Positions 1-6,701 of a stretch of DNA of 10,067 nt are shown one piece after another. The position numbers and the translations under genes were made by a program. Each line of letters starts with the position of its first letter. The first letter of the stretch is position 1. This stretch comes from Bradyrhizobiaceae bacterium (lineage in GTDB: Bacteria > Pseudomonadota > Alphaproteobacteria > Rhizobiales > Hyphomicrobiaceae), in assembly GCA_947475855.1 (NCBI GenBank), contig CANJPN010000194.1, forward strand, positions 1-10,067. Reading direction: 5' to 3'. Under the pieces are notes generated by a model. That model was not told the origin of the DNA. It searched no databases and saw nothing but the letters and a program-made list of their open reading frames with translations.

Positions 1-148
1 ACGGACTCATCGAGGGCATCAACAGCCTCGTCCAGGCCGCCAAGGCAAAGGCGCGCGGATACCGAAACCGCGAGACATTGAAGGTCGTCACCTACATGAT
101 CGCCGGCAAACTCGATCTCAGGCTACCCACTTGAAACGTCGGGGAGCC
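1..148 (+). mobile_element. 3' end of an ISL3-family insertion sequence (partial)
   Basis: The window opens inside a transposase reading frame (see the CDS at 3-134). After its stop codon comes a short tail, GAAACGTCGGGGAGCC, ending near 148. ISL3-family elements commonly end in a terminal inverted repeat finishing in GAGCC, so I place the right end of the element at about 148. Any 8-bp target duplication, typical of the family, would then be near 149-156 (tatgtgcc). The left end is outside the window, so neither the inverted repeat pair nor the duplication can be confirmed. The family call rests on the protein; the exact boundary is inference. Confidence 0.6.
3..134 (+). CDS. ISL3-type transposase, C-terminal fragment
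   Basis: Only the last 43 codons are present, running in from the left edge and stopping at TGA 132-134. The peptide contains GLIEGINSLVQAAKAKARGY followed by a run ending in YMIAGKLDLRLPT. The (N)GLxEGINxLxQxAKxxARGY block is the conserved C-terminal end of ISL3-family DDE transposases, around the final catalytic glutamate (probably the E of LIEGIN). This enzyme would cut and join the ends of its own element. The rest of the gene is outside the window, so it cannot be said whether the copy is intact. Confidence 0.8.
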   Translation, partial: GLIEGINSLVQAAKAKARGYRNRETLKVVTYMIAGKLDLRLPT

Positions 149-151
149 TAT

Positions 152-397
152 GTGCCTATATTAATGCCGTCGCTAAAAGTCGAGAAGGATGTTGCCCTGA
201 ATTGTGATGGCGCCAAGGCTGCTACCGTCCCGGCGGGTTCTACGGTCTTGCTCTCAGTCGAGCGGCGCGACAAGGGCGATTTTTTGTTTGCGATTTTCAA
301 CTATGACCGGCCATCAGATCAAAGGCTGAATTGCCAGATCAGCAGGTTGGATAATCTGAGAGGAACGATAGCCTTCACGAGGCTGGCGGCGCGCTGA
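152..397 (+). CDS. Small hypothetical protein beside the IS end, possibly a truncated remnant
   Basis: I do not recognise this protein of about 81 residues. It has no obvious signal peptide, membrane segment or catalytic motif; two Cys residues lie in the contexts LNCDG and LNCQI. Three starts are possible: TTG 131 (inside the IS, overlapping the transposase stop), GTG 152, and ATG 164. I chose GTG 152 because GGGGAG at 141-146 sits 5 bases before it, but that Shine-Dalgarno-like sequence belongs to the presumed IS end. Codon third positions look less GC-biased than in the neighbouring genes. It converges on the SDR gene with only 11 bases between the stops. It may be a native small gene, or the 3' part of a larger gene cut by the insertion. 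Confidence 0.4.
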   Translation: MPILMPSLKVEKDVALNCDGAKAATVPAGSTVLLSVERRDKGDFLFAIFNYDRPSDQRLNCQISRLDNLRGTIAFTRLAAR

Positions 398-408
398 AAG
401 CTCTCGTT

Positions 409-1272
409 CTAAGTATTGCTCGCATACCGCTTCTGCAGCAGCCATCCGACGATGGGGACCAGCAGCATCCAGGGCAAGATGCGCATGGTGAGGGCGAGCA
501 CCGGTGTGAACAGGCCGGGATGGATGACGCGGAACCCCATTCGCCAGCCGCGCCATGTCGCGCGGGCGACGGCGTCTGCGGCCATGGCCGGCATCAGCTT
601 GCGGTAAAAGGATTCGTTGGCGCCCATGCGGGCATGAAAGGCTGTTTCGACGGGCCCTGGGGTGACGACGCAGAGGCGCACGCCCCGGCCTGCGGTTTCG
701 TCCGAGAGCGCCCGCGTCAGCGAGGCGACGTAGGCTTTGCTGGCATAATATGCGGCCTGGTAGGGGCCTGGCGCGAAGCCGCCGAGGGAGCCGATGTTGA
801 TGATTCCGCCGCTGCGACGGGCGAGCATGCCCGTCAGGAAGTGCCGGGTAAGCAGGGTCAGCGCGCGGACGTTGAGGTCGACGAGGTTGGCGATCGCGGC
901 CTCGGAGTGACCTGCGAACTCACCGCCCAAGCCGACACCGGCATTGTTGATCAGGATTTCCGCGTGAAGACCGTTCGCTGCGAGTGTCGTCGCGATGATC
1001 TGGGAGGCGTCGGCGCGGGTGATGTCGAGCGACAACGGTATCGTCGTGACGCCGTGGCGATCGGCTATCGTGCGGGCAGCGGCTTCGAGCGGCTCGCTGC
1101 GGCGAGCGATCATCATGACGGGGTGGCCCGTCTTCGCGGCGAAGACGGAGGCGATGGCGAGCCCTATGCCTTCGGACGCGCCGGTTACGACGAGCGCAGG
1201 ACGACTCGAGGCGGCTCCCTCGCGGGAACCGCCTGCTGAAACCGAAACCTCTTCAGGGGGCGTCGTCACCAT
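409..1272 (-). CDS. Short-chain dehydrogenase/reductase (SDR) family protein
   Basis: An NAD(P)-dependent oxidoreductase of the classical SDR fold, 287 residues from the ATG at 1272. In ATG-based numbering the cofactor glycine motif TGASEGIG is at about 30-37, NNAG at about 109-112, and the catalytic tetrad is N134, S162, Y175 and K179 (Y-x3-K within AAYYASK). The TPGPVxT segment follows at about 204-210. An RR pair after beta-2 (IARRSE) hints at NADPH preference. The C-terminal end (about 255-281) is strongly hydrophobic, suggesting membrane association, as in the DltE/YqjQ-like subgroup; the substrate cannot be read from sequence. The ATG overlaps the TGA of the upstream OmpA-domain gene by one base (TGATG), which indicates translational coupling. 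A TTG one codon earlier is possible but less likely. Confidence 0.9.
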   Translation of the reverse strand: MVTTPPEEVSVSAGGSREGAASSRPALVVTGASEGIGLAIASVFAAKTGHPVMMIARRSEPLEAAARTIADRHGVTTIPLSLDITRADASQIIATTLAANGLHAEILINNAGVGLGGEFAGHSEAAIANLVDLNVRALTLLTRHFLTGMLARRSGGIINIGSLGGFAPGPYQAAYYASKAYVASLTRALSDETAGRGVRLCVVTPGPVETAFHARMGANESFYRKLMPAMAADAVARATWRGWRMGFRVIHPGLFTPVLALTMRILPWMLLVPIVGWLLQKRYASNT

Positions 1273-1943
1273 CAACGGCTGGCGATCGCGCCGTCGGGCA
1301 GATTGATGATCTGCACGCGGCGATTGATCGACGCGAAGGGCTCGCCCTGGTCCTTGAGCTGCTCCTTGCCGTAGCCGATCACGCGCAAGCGAGCGGGGTC
1401 GATATTGAAGTGCTTGATCAGGTAGGCCTTCACCGAATCCGCGCGGCGTTGAGAGACGATCTGGTTCGCTTCCGGCCGGCCCTTTGCGTCGGTGTGGCCG
1501 GCGATAAGGAAGCCGCGATCCTGAAACGCCTCATTCGTCAGGATCTGCCCTATCTTTTGGAGCGTCGGCTCGGCGGTCTTCTGCACGGATGACGAATTGA
1601 AGGGGAAGTAGATTTCGAAGTCGAGAGACGGGCGATCCTTTACCGCTTCGGCGACCTCGGTACGTTCCTTCGCCGAGAACGCACGCGTGCCGGCCTTGTC
1701 GAGCAGGGCGCGCAGGCGGCTCGTTTCGGAAGGGTTCAGCGATTTGGCGGGGGCCAACTGGCTGGCCCCCCGGGATGTCTTGCCAAGCAATTGCTCGATC
1801 ATCTGTTTGTCGGTCATGCCTTGGGCATGGGCGATGAGTGGAAGCGCTGATGTTGCGGCTACGAACGCTGCGCCAATCGCGGCGAACAGCGGTAGCGGGC
1901 GGATACCCTTTTTGCTGGTGTGCTTTGCGGCTGTGATGGACAT
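1272..1943 (-). CDS. Exported OmpA-domain (peptidoglycan-binding) protein
   Basis: A 223-residue protein with an N-terminal signal: basic residues up to about R15, a hydrophobic stretch, and a likely cleavage after AHA at residue 40. There is no lipobox cysteine, so it is probably soluble periplasmic. A variable region (41-105) precedes a C-terminal OmpA-like domain at about 107-218, which binds the diaminopimelate residue of peptidoglycan in this family. The expected contact residues are D152 (in GHTDAKG) and R167 (in SQRRADSVKAYL), separated by 15 residues as in E. coli OmpA; RRVQI near 208-212 closes the domain. It lacks a beta-barrel, so it is not a classical OmpA porin. It is the first gene of a two-gene unit with the SDR, has a strong ribosome binding site, and diverges from the outer-membrane protein gene. 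Confidence 0.9.
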   Translation of the reverse strand: MSITAAKHTSKKGIRPLPLFAAIGAAFVAATSALPLIAHAQGMTDKQMIEQLLGKTSRGASQLAPAKSLNPSETSRLRALLDKAGTRAFSAKERTEVAEAVKDRPSLDFEIYFPFNSSSVQKTAEPTLQKIGQILTNEAFQDRGFLIAGHTDAKGRPEANQIVSQRRADSVKAYLIKHFNIDPARLRVIGYGKEQLKDQGEPFASINRRVQIINLPDGAIASR

Positions 1944-1948
1944 TGGAA

Positions 1949-1955
1949 CTCTCCT
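1949..1955 (-). promoter_or_regulatory. Ribosome binding site of the OmpA-domain gene
   Basis: AGGAGAG on the minus strand, 5 bases before the ATG at 1943. It fixes the start of the OmpA-domain gene. Confidence 0.75.
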
Positions 1956-1976
1956 GTGGAGGCACCGTGTGCGACA

Positions 1977-2005
1977 AGGCTAGCCGCGTCATCGGTGCCT
2001 GTAAA
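1977..2005 (-). promoter_or_regulatory. Candidate sigma-70-type promoter for the OmpA-domain/SDR unit
   Basis: On the minus strand TTTACA (2000-2005) matches the -35 consensus in 5 of 6 bases. After a 17-base spacer comes TAGCCT (1977-1982), a weak -10 with 3 of 6 matches. The -10 lies about 33 bases before the ATG, a reasonable leader length. Found by eye; the -10 is poor. Confidence 0.3.
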
Positions 2006-2077
2006 CGTGAAGCCGCCGACGACGTAAAGGTCGATCTTCGGTTTTGATGATCGCACGTTACGATGGACGTGAGGCTG

Positions 2078-2101
2078 GCGATGTTCCGACGGGAACATCG
2101 C
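2078..2101. repeat. Perfect 10-bp inverted repeat (operator or hairpin candidate)
   Basis: GCGATGTTCC (2078-2087), a 4-base spacer GACG, then its exact reverse complement GGAACATCGC (2092-2101). It lies between two divergent genes and is not followed by a T run, so it is unlikely to be a terminator of either. It could be an operator for a dimeric regulator or a stable RNA hairpin in a long leader. The same 10-mer half-site recurs at 4711-4720. Confidence 0.7.
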
Positions 2102-2143
2102 AGTCGGGTGCGTGTAGCGTTCACCTTGATGATTGTTCAATTT

Positions 2144-2169
2144 CGGCCACGAATTCCGGCCACGAATTC
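2144..2169. repeat. 13-bp direct tandem repeat, two copies
   Basis: CGGCCACGAATTC occurs at 2144-2156 and again immediately at 2157-2169, followed by a partial third start (CGGCC at 2170). Each copy contains GAATTC. It could arise from replication slippage or act as repeated binding sites; nothing in the sequence decides between these. Confidence 0.75.
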
Positions 2170-2267
2170 CGGCCGCGAGTGTTGCATCGCGGACTCTCGC
2201 GGTTCGTTTTCCATTGAATTTGGCGATGTAATGCTTGCGCGGCGCTGGAACCGGCGTGCGACTCTTG

Positions 2268-2282
2268 TTAACCGCGGCTTGA
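2268..2282. promoter_or_regulatory. CtrA-like site TTAA-N7-TTGA (weak candidate)
   Basis: TTAA (2268-2271), seven bases, then TTGA (2279-2282). This matches 7 of 8 defined bases of the alphaproteobacterial CtrA recognition pattern TTAA-N7-TTAA, and sits 85 bases before the ATG of the outer-membrane protein gene. Such short motifs occur by chance, so it is only a candidate. Confidence 0.25.
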
Positions 2283-2313
2283 AGCATTTCCGCAGTTTGC
2301 GTTGTTCCGGGCC

Positions 2314-2339
2314 AACCGGTCGCCCCGTACGGGCCGGTT
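2314..2339 (+). other. Leader hairpin before the outer-membrane protein gene
   Basis: AACCGG (2314-2319) pairs with CCGGTT (2334-2339), and an inner CCC-GTAC-GGG (2324-2333) can extend the stem across a 4-base bulge. A TTTTGGGTTT run follows. It resembles a weak intrinsic terminator or attenuator located 28 bases before the ATG at 2368. The role is unknown. Confidence 0.4.
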
Positions 2340-2367
2340 TTGGGTTTCAAACAGCGCGCGGCTCCAC

Positions 2368-3834
2368 ATGATTAAGCCACCATTTTTGCGGTCGATCTCC
2401 ACAAGCGTGATCACCGTTACAGCAACAACAGCAATGACCAGCGTGGCGGCCATGGCTGCCTGCGGCGGTGCTCCTACACTGGTTGCGCTGAGCGGGTTGA
2501 TCGGACCACCTTCGATCACGGCGACCGAGGCTTCGACCGACCAGGCGCTCGAACTCATCCGCAAGCGCCGCGAGGAGGCCTCTGGTGCTTGCCCCGCGGG
2601 GTTCACGCGGTCTGGTGGAAACTGTGTGCCTGCTGGGGCGGCCTCAGCGCCAGCGCAGCAGTTTGCTGCAGCGACCCCTCCACCGGCTGCCGCTGCACCT
2701 GCTCCGACGGTTACGACAACGACGACAACGGGGCCGGCGCCCGCTGCTGCTCCCCAGGCCAAGCGCCCGCAGGTTTCGCGTCCTGCAGCTTCCGCTCCGG
2801 CTCAGGCTGACCCTGCGCCGCAGGCTGCGACGATCAGATCCGCGAGTTCGGGCTATTCCGGTGGGTCCCTCAAGGATGGCGGCTACGACATGCCCGTCGG
2901 CGGCACGCTCCGCGCTCACGGCATTTGGGCCGAGGGCTACTACGATCATGAGAAGCGCGACAACCTCGCGCCGGGGCAAGTCAACAACCAGAATCGCACC
3001 GCGACCTCTGGCGGCATAATCTCCGGCTTCGACGTCTCCAACTACCAGCTTGGTGGAACGCCGAGCGGGTTCCAGATCGGTGCTTTCAGTGGATACAACT
3101 CCACACGCGCGAAGTTCAGCGATGTGACGCTGACTGGCACGGGCAACGATGGTTCGAGCACCCAGCGGACGACGTTCGGTGAGCAGCGCCAGGAGATGGA
3201 CGGTACGTTCGTCGGCATCTATGGCTCGGCAGTGCACGGTGCCTTCTCGGCCGATGTCGCCTTCAAAGTCGATATCTTCGACGTCGAGCGCCGGTTCCAG
3301 AAGCGTGAGGTGTTCGACGACGGTTGCGGTACTGGGGCGGTAGTCACAAACACGAACTTCAGTGGCACGACGTCGATGACCAACTATGTCGTCGCTTCGA
3401 ATGCAAACTATCGCATTCCGATGACAATGGGCACCTATGTCGAACCGACGGTGGGCATCCGCTACTCGCATACCGACTTTGGCGGCAACGCTGCAGCGCT
3501 GGGTTTCCGCGATGGTGATTCCTTCCGCGTTCAGGGCGGCCTGCGCGTGGGCACGCGCTTCACCACGCCTGACGGCTGGATCTGGAACAGCTCGCTGACG
3601 GGGCTTCTCTACAGCGACGTTTCGATCAACGGGTACACGATCACGACGACAACGCCGGGACTGCCGCCGCCGATCAGCGCGAGGATCGACGAAGGTAAGC
3701 TGCGCGTCATGGGCGTGCTCGAGAACCGGGTGAACGTGGGCTACGGCTACACGCTGTACAACGATCTCGAGGTTCGCGCTGGCGATGAATACTTCGGCTT
3801 CGGCACCAGGGCGGGCATTCGCTACCAGTGGTGA
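2368..3834 (+). CDS. Probable outer-membrane beta-barrel protein (autotransporter-barrel-like)
   Basis: A 488-residue protein from ATG 2368. The frame stays open to a TTG at 2302, but the ATG places a signal-like hydrophobic N-terminus (about residues 7-48) at the start. No clear Shine-Dalgarno sequence is visible. MAAC at 29-32 is a poor lipobox, so a lipoprotein is possible but doubtful. Next come a charged helix (QALELIRKRREEA, about 59-71), a Cys-pair motif CPAGFTRSGGNCVP (75-88), a Pro/Ala/Thr-rich linker (about 90-155), and a C-terminal region (about 180-488) of alternating polar/aromatic strands with Gly-rich turns. The last residues, GIRYQW, end in an aromatic residue as expected for proteins inserted by the BAM complex. 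The barrel is inferred from pattern; neither a passenger function nor a substrate is evident. It is transcribed alone and ends at a strong terminator. Confidence 0.8.
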   Translation: MIKPPFLRSISTSVITVTATTAMTSVAAMAACGGAPTLVALSGLIGPPSITATEASTDQALELIRKRREEASGACPAGFTRSGGNCVPAGAASAPAQQFAAATPPPAAAAPAPTVTTTTTTGPAPAAAPQAKRPQVSRPAASAPAQADPAPQAATIRSASSGYSGGSLKDGGYDMPVGGTLRAHGIWAEGYYDHEKRDNLAPGQVNNQNRTATSGGIISGFDVSNYQLGGTPSGFQIGAFSGYNSTRAKFSDVTLTGTGNDGSSTQRTTFGEQRQEMDGTFVGIYGSAVHGAFSADVAFKVDIFDVERRFQKREVFDDGCGTGAVVTNTNFSGTTSMTNYVVASNANYRIPMTMGTYVEPTVGIRYSHTDFGGNAAALGFRDGDSFRVQGGLRVGTRFTTPDGWIWNSSLTGLLYSDVSINGYTITTTTPGLPPPISARIDEGKLRVMGVLENRVNVGYGYTLYNDLEVRAGDEYFGFGTRAGIRYQW

Positions 3835-3875
3835 CGCTGGAGCTCTGCTGAGCAAATACGGATAGAGACTAAATA

Positions 3876-3909
3876 CGAGCCCGGGTGGTCTGCCACACCG
3901 GGCTCGTTG
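3876..3909. terminator. Intrinsic-terminator-like hairpin between convergent genes
   Basis: CGAGCCCGG (3876-3884) pairs perfectly with CCGGGCTCG (3898-3906); an inner GTGG/CCAC (3885-3888 with 3893-3896) extends the stem past one bulged base to a TCTG loop. TTGT follows on the plus side and, on the minus side, TATTTAG. It lies 41 bases after the outer-membrane protein stop and 63 bases beyond the end of the convergent bactofilin gene, so it can stop both transcripts. The T tracts are short. Confidence 0.75.
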
Positions 3910-3971
3910 TCGTCGGCCCTCGCCACCAAGCCGCTCTTTCGGGCGAGGTCTTGCGGGAAACCGTCGAGAGT

Positions 3972-4595
3972 TCAGCTTGCCAGTTGGTTCGGCATCTGGA
4001 CCGGAAGGGCCACCGGCACGCTCACAGCACCGTTTGTCGAAGGTGATCCGGGCTCGAGCCGCGGCGCAATCGCGGTCGCATCTGTGACCTTTCGCGAGCG
4101 TCCCTCGAAGCTCGCGCCGTCCGCGACCGACAGGGACTTGGCGTGAATATCGCCTTCGACTTCGGCGCTTGGATGCAGTGTCACCCGCGCGCCCATTATG
4201 GTGCCGCTGACGGTGCCCCAGATGTCGACGCTGTCGGCGGCGATGGTGCCTTCGACCTGACCGGATTTGCCGACGACGAGCTTCTGACTGTGCAGCTCTG
4301 CGTGGATCTTGCCGTTGATCTTGAGTGCGCCCTTGCACCGGATGATGATCGCCTGGCCCTCGATGGTGAGATCCTCACCGATCACGGATGGCGTTTCACC
4401 GTCGAGATACATTGGGCCGGTGGGCACGATCGAAATGCCGGCGGCTGCAGATGGAGGAGGCGGCATCGGTGGCGGACTGGCCAAAGTCGGAGGCTGTTGT
4501 GCAGCGGCAGCGGCTGCCCTGGCCTCCTGGAGTTGGTTTAGCGTTTGATCGGGTAGCGCCCCTGTGGCCCGTCCATCTCCTCGACGCGTGAACAT
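3972..4595 (-). CDS. Bactofilin (polymer-forming cytoskeletal protein)
   Basis: A 207-residue protein. Residues 1-67 form a flexible Ala/Pro-rich tail (with PPPMPPPPS near 41-49). Residues about 68-168 form the bactofilin domain of short right-handed beta-helix repeats: SVIGEDLTIEG, LKINGKIHAEL, LVVGKSGQVEGTI, DSVDIWGTVSGTI, VTLHPSAEVEGDI, LSVADGASFEG. The tail after 170 is Pro/Ala-rich. Bactofilins polymerise without nucleotide into filaments on the inner face of the membrane and help localise cell-wall enzymes or shape stalks and curvature. There is no signal peptide or membrane helix. A GAGGGG Shine-Dalgarno-like element at 4609-4614 is 13 bases from the ATG, rather far. It lies 141 bases downstream of the ABC exporter on the same strand and could share its transcript. 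No peptidase partner gene is adjacent, unlike many bactofilin loci. Confidence 0.9.
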   Translation of the reverse strand: MFTRRGDGRATGALPDQTLNQLQEARAAAAAAQQPPTLASPPPMPPPPSAAAGISIVPTGPMYLDGETPSVIGEDLTIEGQAIIIRCKGALKINGKIHAELHSQKLVVGKSGQVEGTIAADSVDIWGTVSGTIMGARVTLHPSAEVEGDIHAKSLSVADGASFEGRSRKVTDATAIAPRLEPGSPSTNGAVSVPVALPVQMPNQLAS

Positions 4596-4736
4596 GGTTT
4601 GAAATTTTCCCCTCGTTGAACTGTGGCTAGAAGGGAGAAAGAGCTTTGCCGTGTGGTGGAAATGTGTCTCGTCTCAAAATTCGAAATTGCTCGCGATGAG
4701 CTTTAGCTGTGCGATGTTCCTTCGCTTTTTCAGGCG

Positions 4737-6677
4737 TCAGCCAAGACCGGGAATGCGCGCGTCGGCGGGACGAAGCGCGCCGGCCTTCTCGGCTTCCTCC
4801 AACGTGCGTGCGAGTTCCTCGCGCGCCTTCTCCGCTTGTCGCTGCCGGTTCCATAACGATGCGTAAAGACCGTCCTTGGCCAGGAGTTCCGCGTGGCGGC
4901 CTTGCTCGACGAGCTTGCCCTGCTCGAGCACGAGGATGTTGTCGGCGTGCACGATGGTCGAGAGGCGGTGTGCGATGACGAGGGTGGTGCGATCCTTCGA
5001 GACGCGGTCGAGCGCGTCCTGGATTTCCTTTTCCGTGTGACTGTCGAGAGCACTCGTCGCTTCGTCGAGGATAAGGATAGGGGGCGCCTTCAAAATCGTG
5101 CGCGCGATGGCGACGCGCTGCTTCTCGCCGCCCGAGAGCTTCAGGCCACGCTCGCCGACCATCGTCTCGTAGCCGTCCGGCATCTGTTTGATGAAGCCGT
5201 CGATCTGCGCGAGCTTGGCGGCTTCCTCGACTTCCGCCGGAGTGGCGTCTGGCCGTCCGTATTGGATGTTGTAGAGGAGCGTGTCGTTGAACAAGACGGT
5301 GTCCTGCGGAACGACTCCCATCGCTCCGCGCAGCGACGCCTGGGTGACGTCGCGGATATCCTGTCCATCAATTGTCACGCGGCCGCCGGCGATGTCGTAA
5401 AATCGCATGAGAATGCGCGAGATCGTCGACTTTCCAGCGCCAGAAGGGCCAACGATCGCGACCATCTTGCCGGCAGGTACCTCGAAGGAGAGGCCGTTGA
5501 GGATAGGGCGCTCTGGTTCGTAACGGAATGCGACTTCCTCGAAGCGGATCGTACCGCCCGTGACTTTCAGCGGCGTCGAGTGGGGACGGTCTGCGATTTC
5601 CGGATTCTGTTCGAGGATGTCCATCATGCGCTCGATATCGAGCAATGATTGTTTGATCTCGCGGTACATCGTGCCCATGAAATTGAGCGGGATGAACAGC
5701 TGAAGGAAGATCAGGTTGACCATCGCGAAATGGCCGACCGTGTTCTTGCCGGCCATCACGTCGATGGCAGACATCGCGAGGCAAGCGGTGAGGCCGGCCG
5801 TAAAGATGACGCCCTGGCCGGTGTTGAGAACGGCAAGCGAGATGTAGGTATTGATGCTCGCCTTCTCATAGATGGCGAGCGATTTGTCGTAGCGCTCCGC
5901 TTCGCGCCGCTCGGCTCCGAAATATTTTACCGTCTCGTAGTTGAGCAGGCTATCGATAGCCTTGGTGTTCGCCTCTGTGTCGCTTTCGTTCATCGTCCGG
6001 CGGATCTGCATGCGCCACTCGGTGGCCCAGAACGTGAACCACAGATACAATGCGACCATCGTGACTATGGCCACGATGTAGCGCCAGTCGAATTCGATGG
6101 CGCAGACCGTGAGAACCAGGATCAACTCCACGATTGTCGGCAGGAACGTCATCAGCGTCATGCGCGTGAGCTGCTCGATGCCGTCACGGCCACGTTCGAG
6201 CACACGGGTCAGGCCACCGGTCTTGCGCTCGAGGTGGAAGCGCAAGGACAGGCGGTGCATGTGGTCGAAGGCCGTGAGCGCCATCTTGCGGACGGCGTGC
6301 ATCGCGACCTTGGCGAAAAGGCCTTCGCGGATTTGCATCAGAACGGTCATCAAGACGCGGACGAAGCCATACATCAGCGTGGCGGCGAGCGGACCGGCTA
6401 CGAGCCAAAAGACGGTCGGGACCTCGCCCGACTTACCTGAGACGACGGCGACGAGGCCGTCCGTGGCCCATTTGAGCGTGAAGGGCATCAGCACGGTGAC
6501 GATCTTGGCCAGCAGCATCAGGCCAAGCGACAGCAGCACCGTTCGCTGCAGGTCCGGACGGTCGACGGGCCAGACGTAGGGATAGAGACCGCGCAGTACG
6601 CGAACGCGTGCTGGATCGGGGCGCAGCAGCTGCCACATACCTCTGGTGCCTGGGGATTCGTGAACTGATCTTTGCAT
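4737..6677 (-). CDS. atm1: Atm1/HMT-type ABC exporter, fused permease and ATPase half-transporter
   Basis: A 646-residue half-transporter (one membrane domain plus one ATPase; it works as a homodimer) in the inner membrane. The family exports glutathione-linked compounds and aids metal and Fe-S homeostasis. Numbering from ATG 6677: hydrophobic segments near 46-66, 88-107, 175-195, 202-218, 285-305 and 316-333. The Atm1-subfamily signatures are GGLTRVLERG (154-163) and NYETVKYF (246-253). The ATPase has Walker A GPSGAGKST (410-418), Q-loop Q458, signature LSGGEKQR (514-521), Walker B with DEATSALD (538-545) and switch H570. All catalytic motifs are intact. The frame extends to a TTG at 6728, and ATG 6638 is a further option; none has a strong ribosome binding site. 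The C-terminus carries a charged helix (about 608-633). The exact substrate is not shown by the sequence. Confidence 0.92.
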   Translation of the reverse strand: MQRSVHESPGTRGMWQLLRPDPARVRVLRGLYPYVWPVDRPDLQRTVLLSLGLMLLAKIVTVLMPFTLKWATDGLVAVVSGKSGEVPTVFWLVAGPLAATLMYGFVRVLMTVLMQIREGLFAKVAMHAVRKMALTAFDHMHRLSLRFHLERKTGGLTRVLERGRDGIEQLTRMTLMTFLPTIVELILVLTVCAIEFDWRYIVAIVTMVALYLWFTFWATEWRMQIRRTMNESDTEANTKAIDSLLNYETVKYFGAERREAERYDKSLAIYEKASINTYISLAVLNTGQGVIFTAGLTACLAMSAIDVMAGKNTVGHFAMVNLIFLQLFIPLNFMGTMYREIKQSLLDIERMMDILEQNPEIADRPHSTPLKVTGGTIRFEEVAFRYEPERPILNGLSFEVPAGKMVAIVGPSGAGKSTISRILMRFYDIAGGRVTIDGQDIRDVTQASLRGAMGVVPQDTVLFNDTLLYNIQYGRPDATPAEVEEAAKLAQIDGFIKQMPDGYETMVGERGLKLSGGEKQRVAIARTILKAPPILILDEATSALDSHTEKEIQDALDRVSKDRTTLVIAHRLSTIVHADNILVLEQGKLVEQGRHAELLAKDGLYASLWNRQRQAEKAREELARTLEEAEKAGALRPADARIPGLG

Positions 6678-6701
6678 AACGTGGGTCTTAACGAATCGAC
6701 C

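Larger units (their letters stand above)
1944..2367. other. Divergent intergenic region with several small sequence structures
   Basis: About 424 bases without a convincing gene, between the minus-strand OmpA-domain gene and the plus-strand outer-membrane protein gene. It holds a candidate promoter (1977-2005), a perfect 10-bp inverted repeat (2078-2101), two copies of a 13-bp tandem repeat (2144-2169), a TTAA-N7-TTGA site (2268-2282) and a leader hairpin (2314-2339), each listed separately. I found no convincing plus-strand promoter by eye. Confidence 0.7.

Noticed and set aside
520..1239. Long plus-strand open frame opposite the SDR gene
   Set aside because: It is the antisense shadow of a clear SDR gene with intact motifs; its translation is Arg/Gly/Asp-rich without a recognisable domain.
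2078..2101. Inverted repeat as an intrinsic terminator
   Set aside because: It lies between divergent genes with no gene ending into it and has no T run on either side.
1531..2350. Minus-strand open frames extending across 1944-2350
   Set aside because: They overlap the OmpA-domain gene in another frame or run through the intergenic repeats, with no recognisable domain or ribosome binding site.
2644..4338. 564-codon minus-strand open frame across the outer-membrane protein and the bactofilin gene
   Set aside because: Arg-rich translation with no domain; it spans a terminator and overlaps two well-supported genes. Long shadows are expected in GC-rich DNA.
4893..6440. Two long plus-strand open frames opposite the ABC exporter
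   Set aside because: Both are shadows of a protein with all ABC motifs intact on the minus strand.
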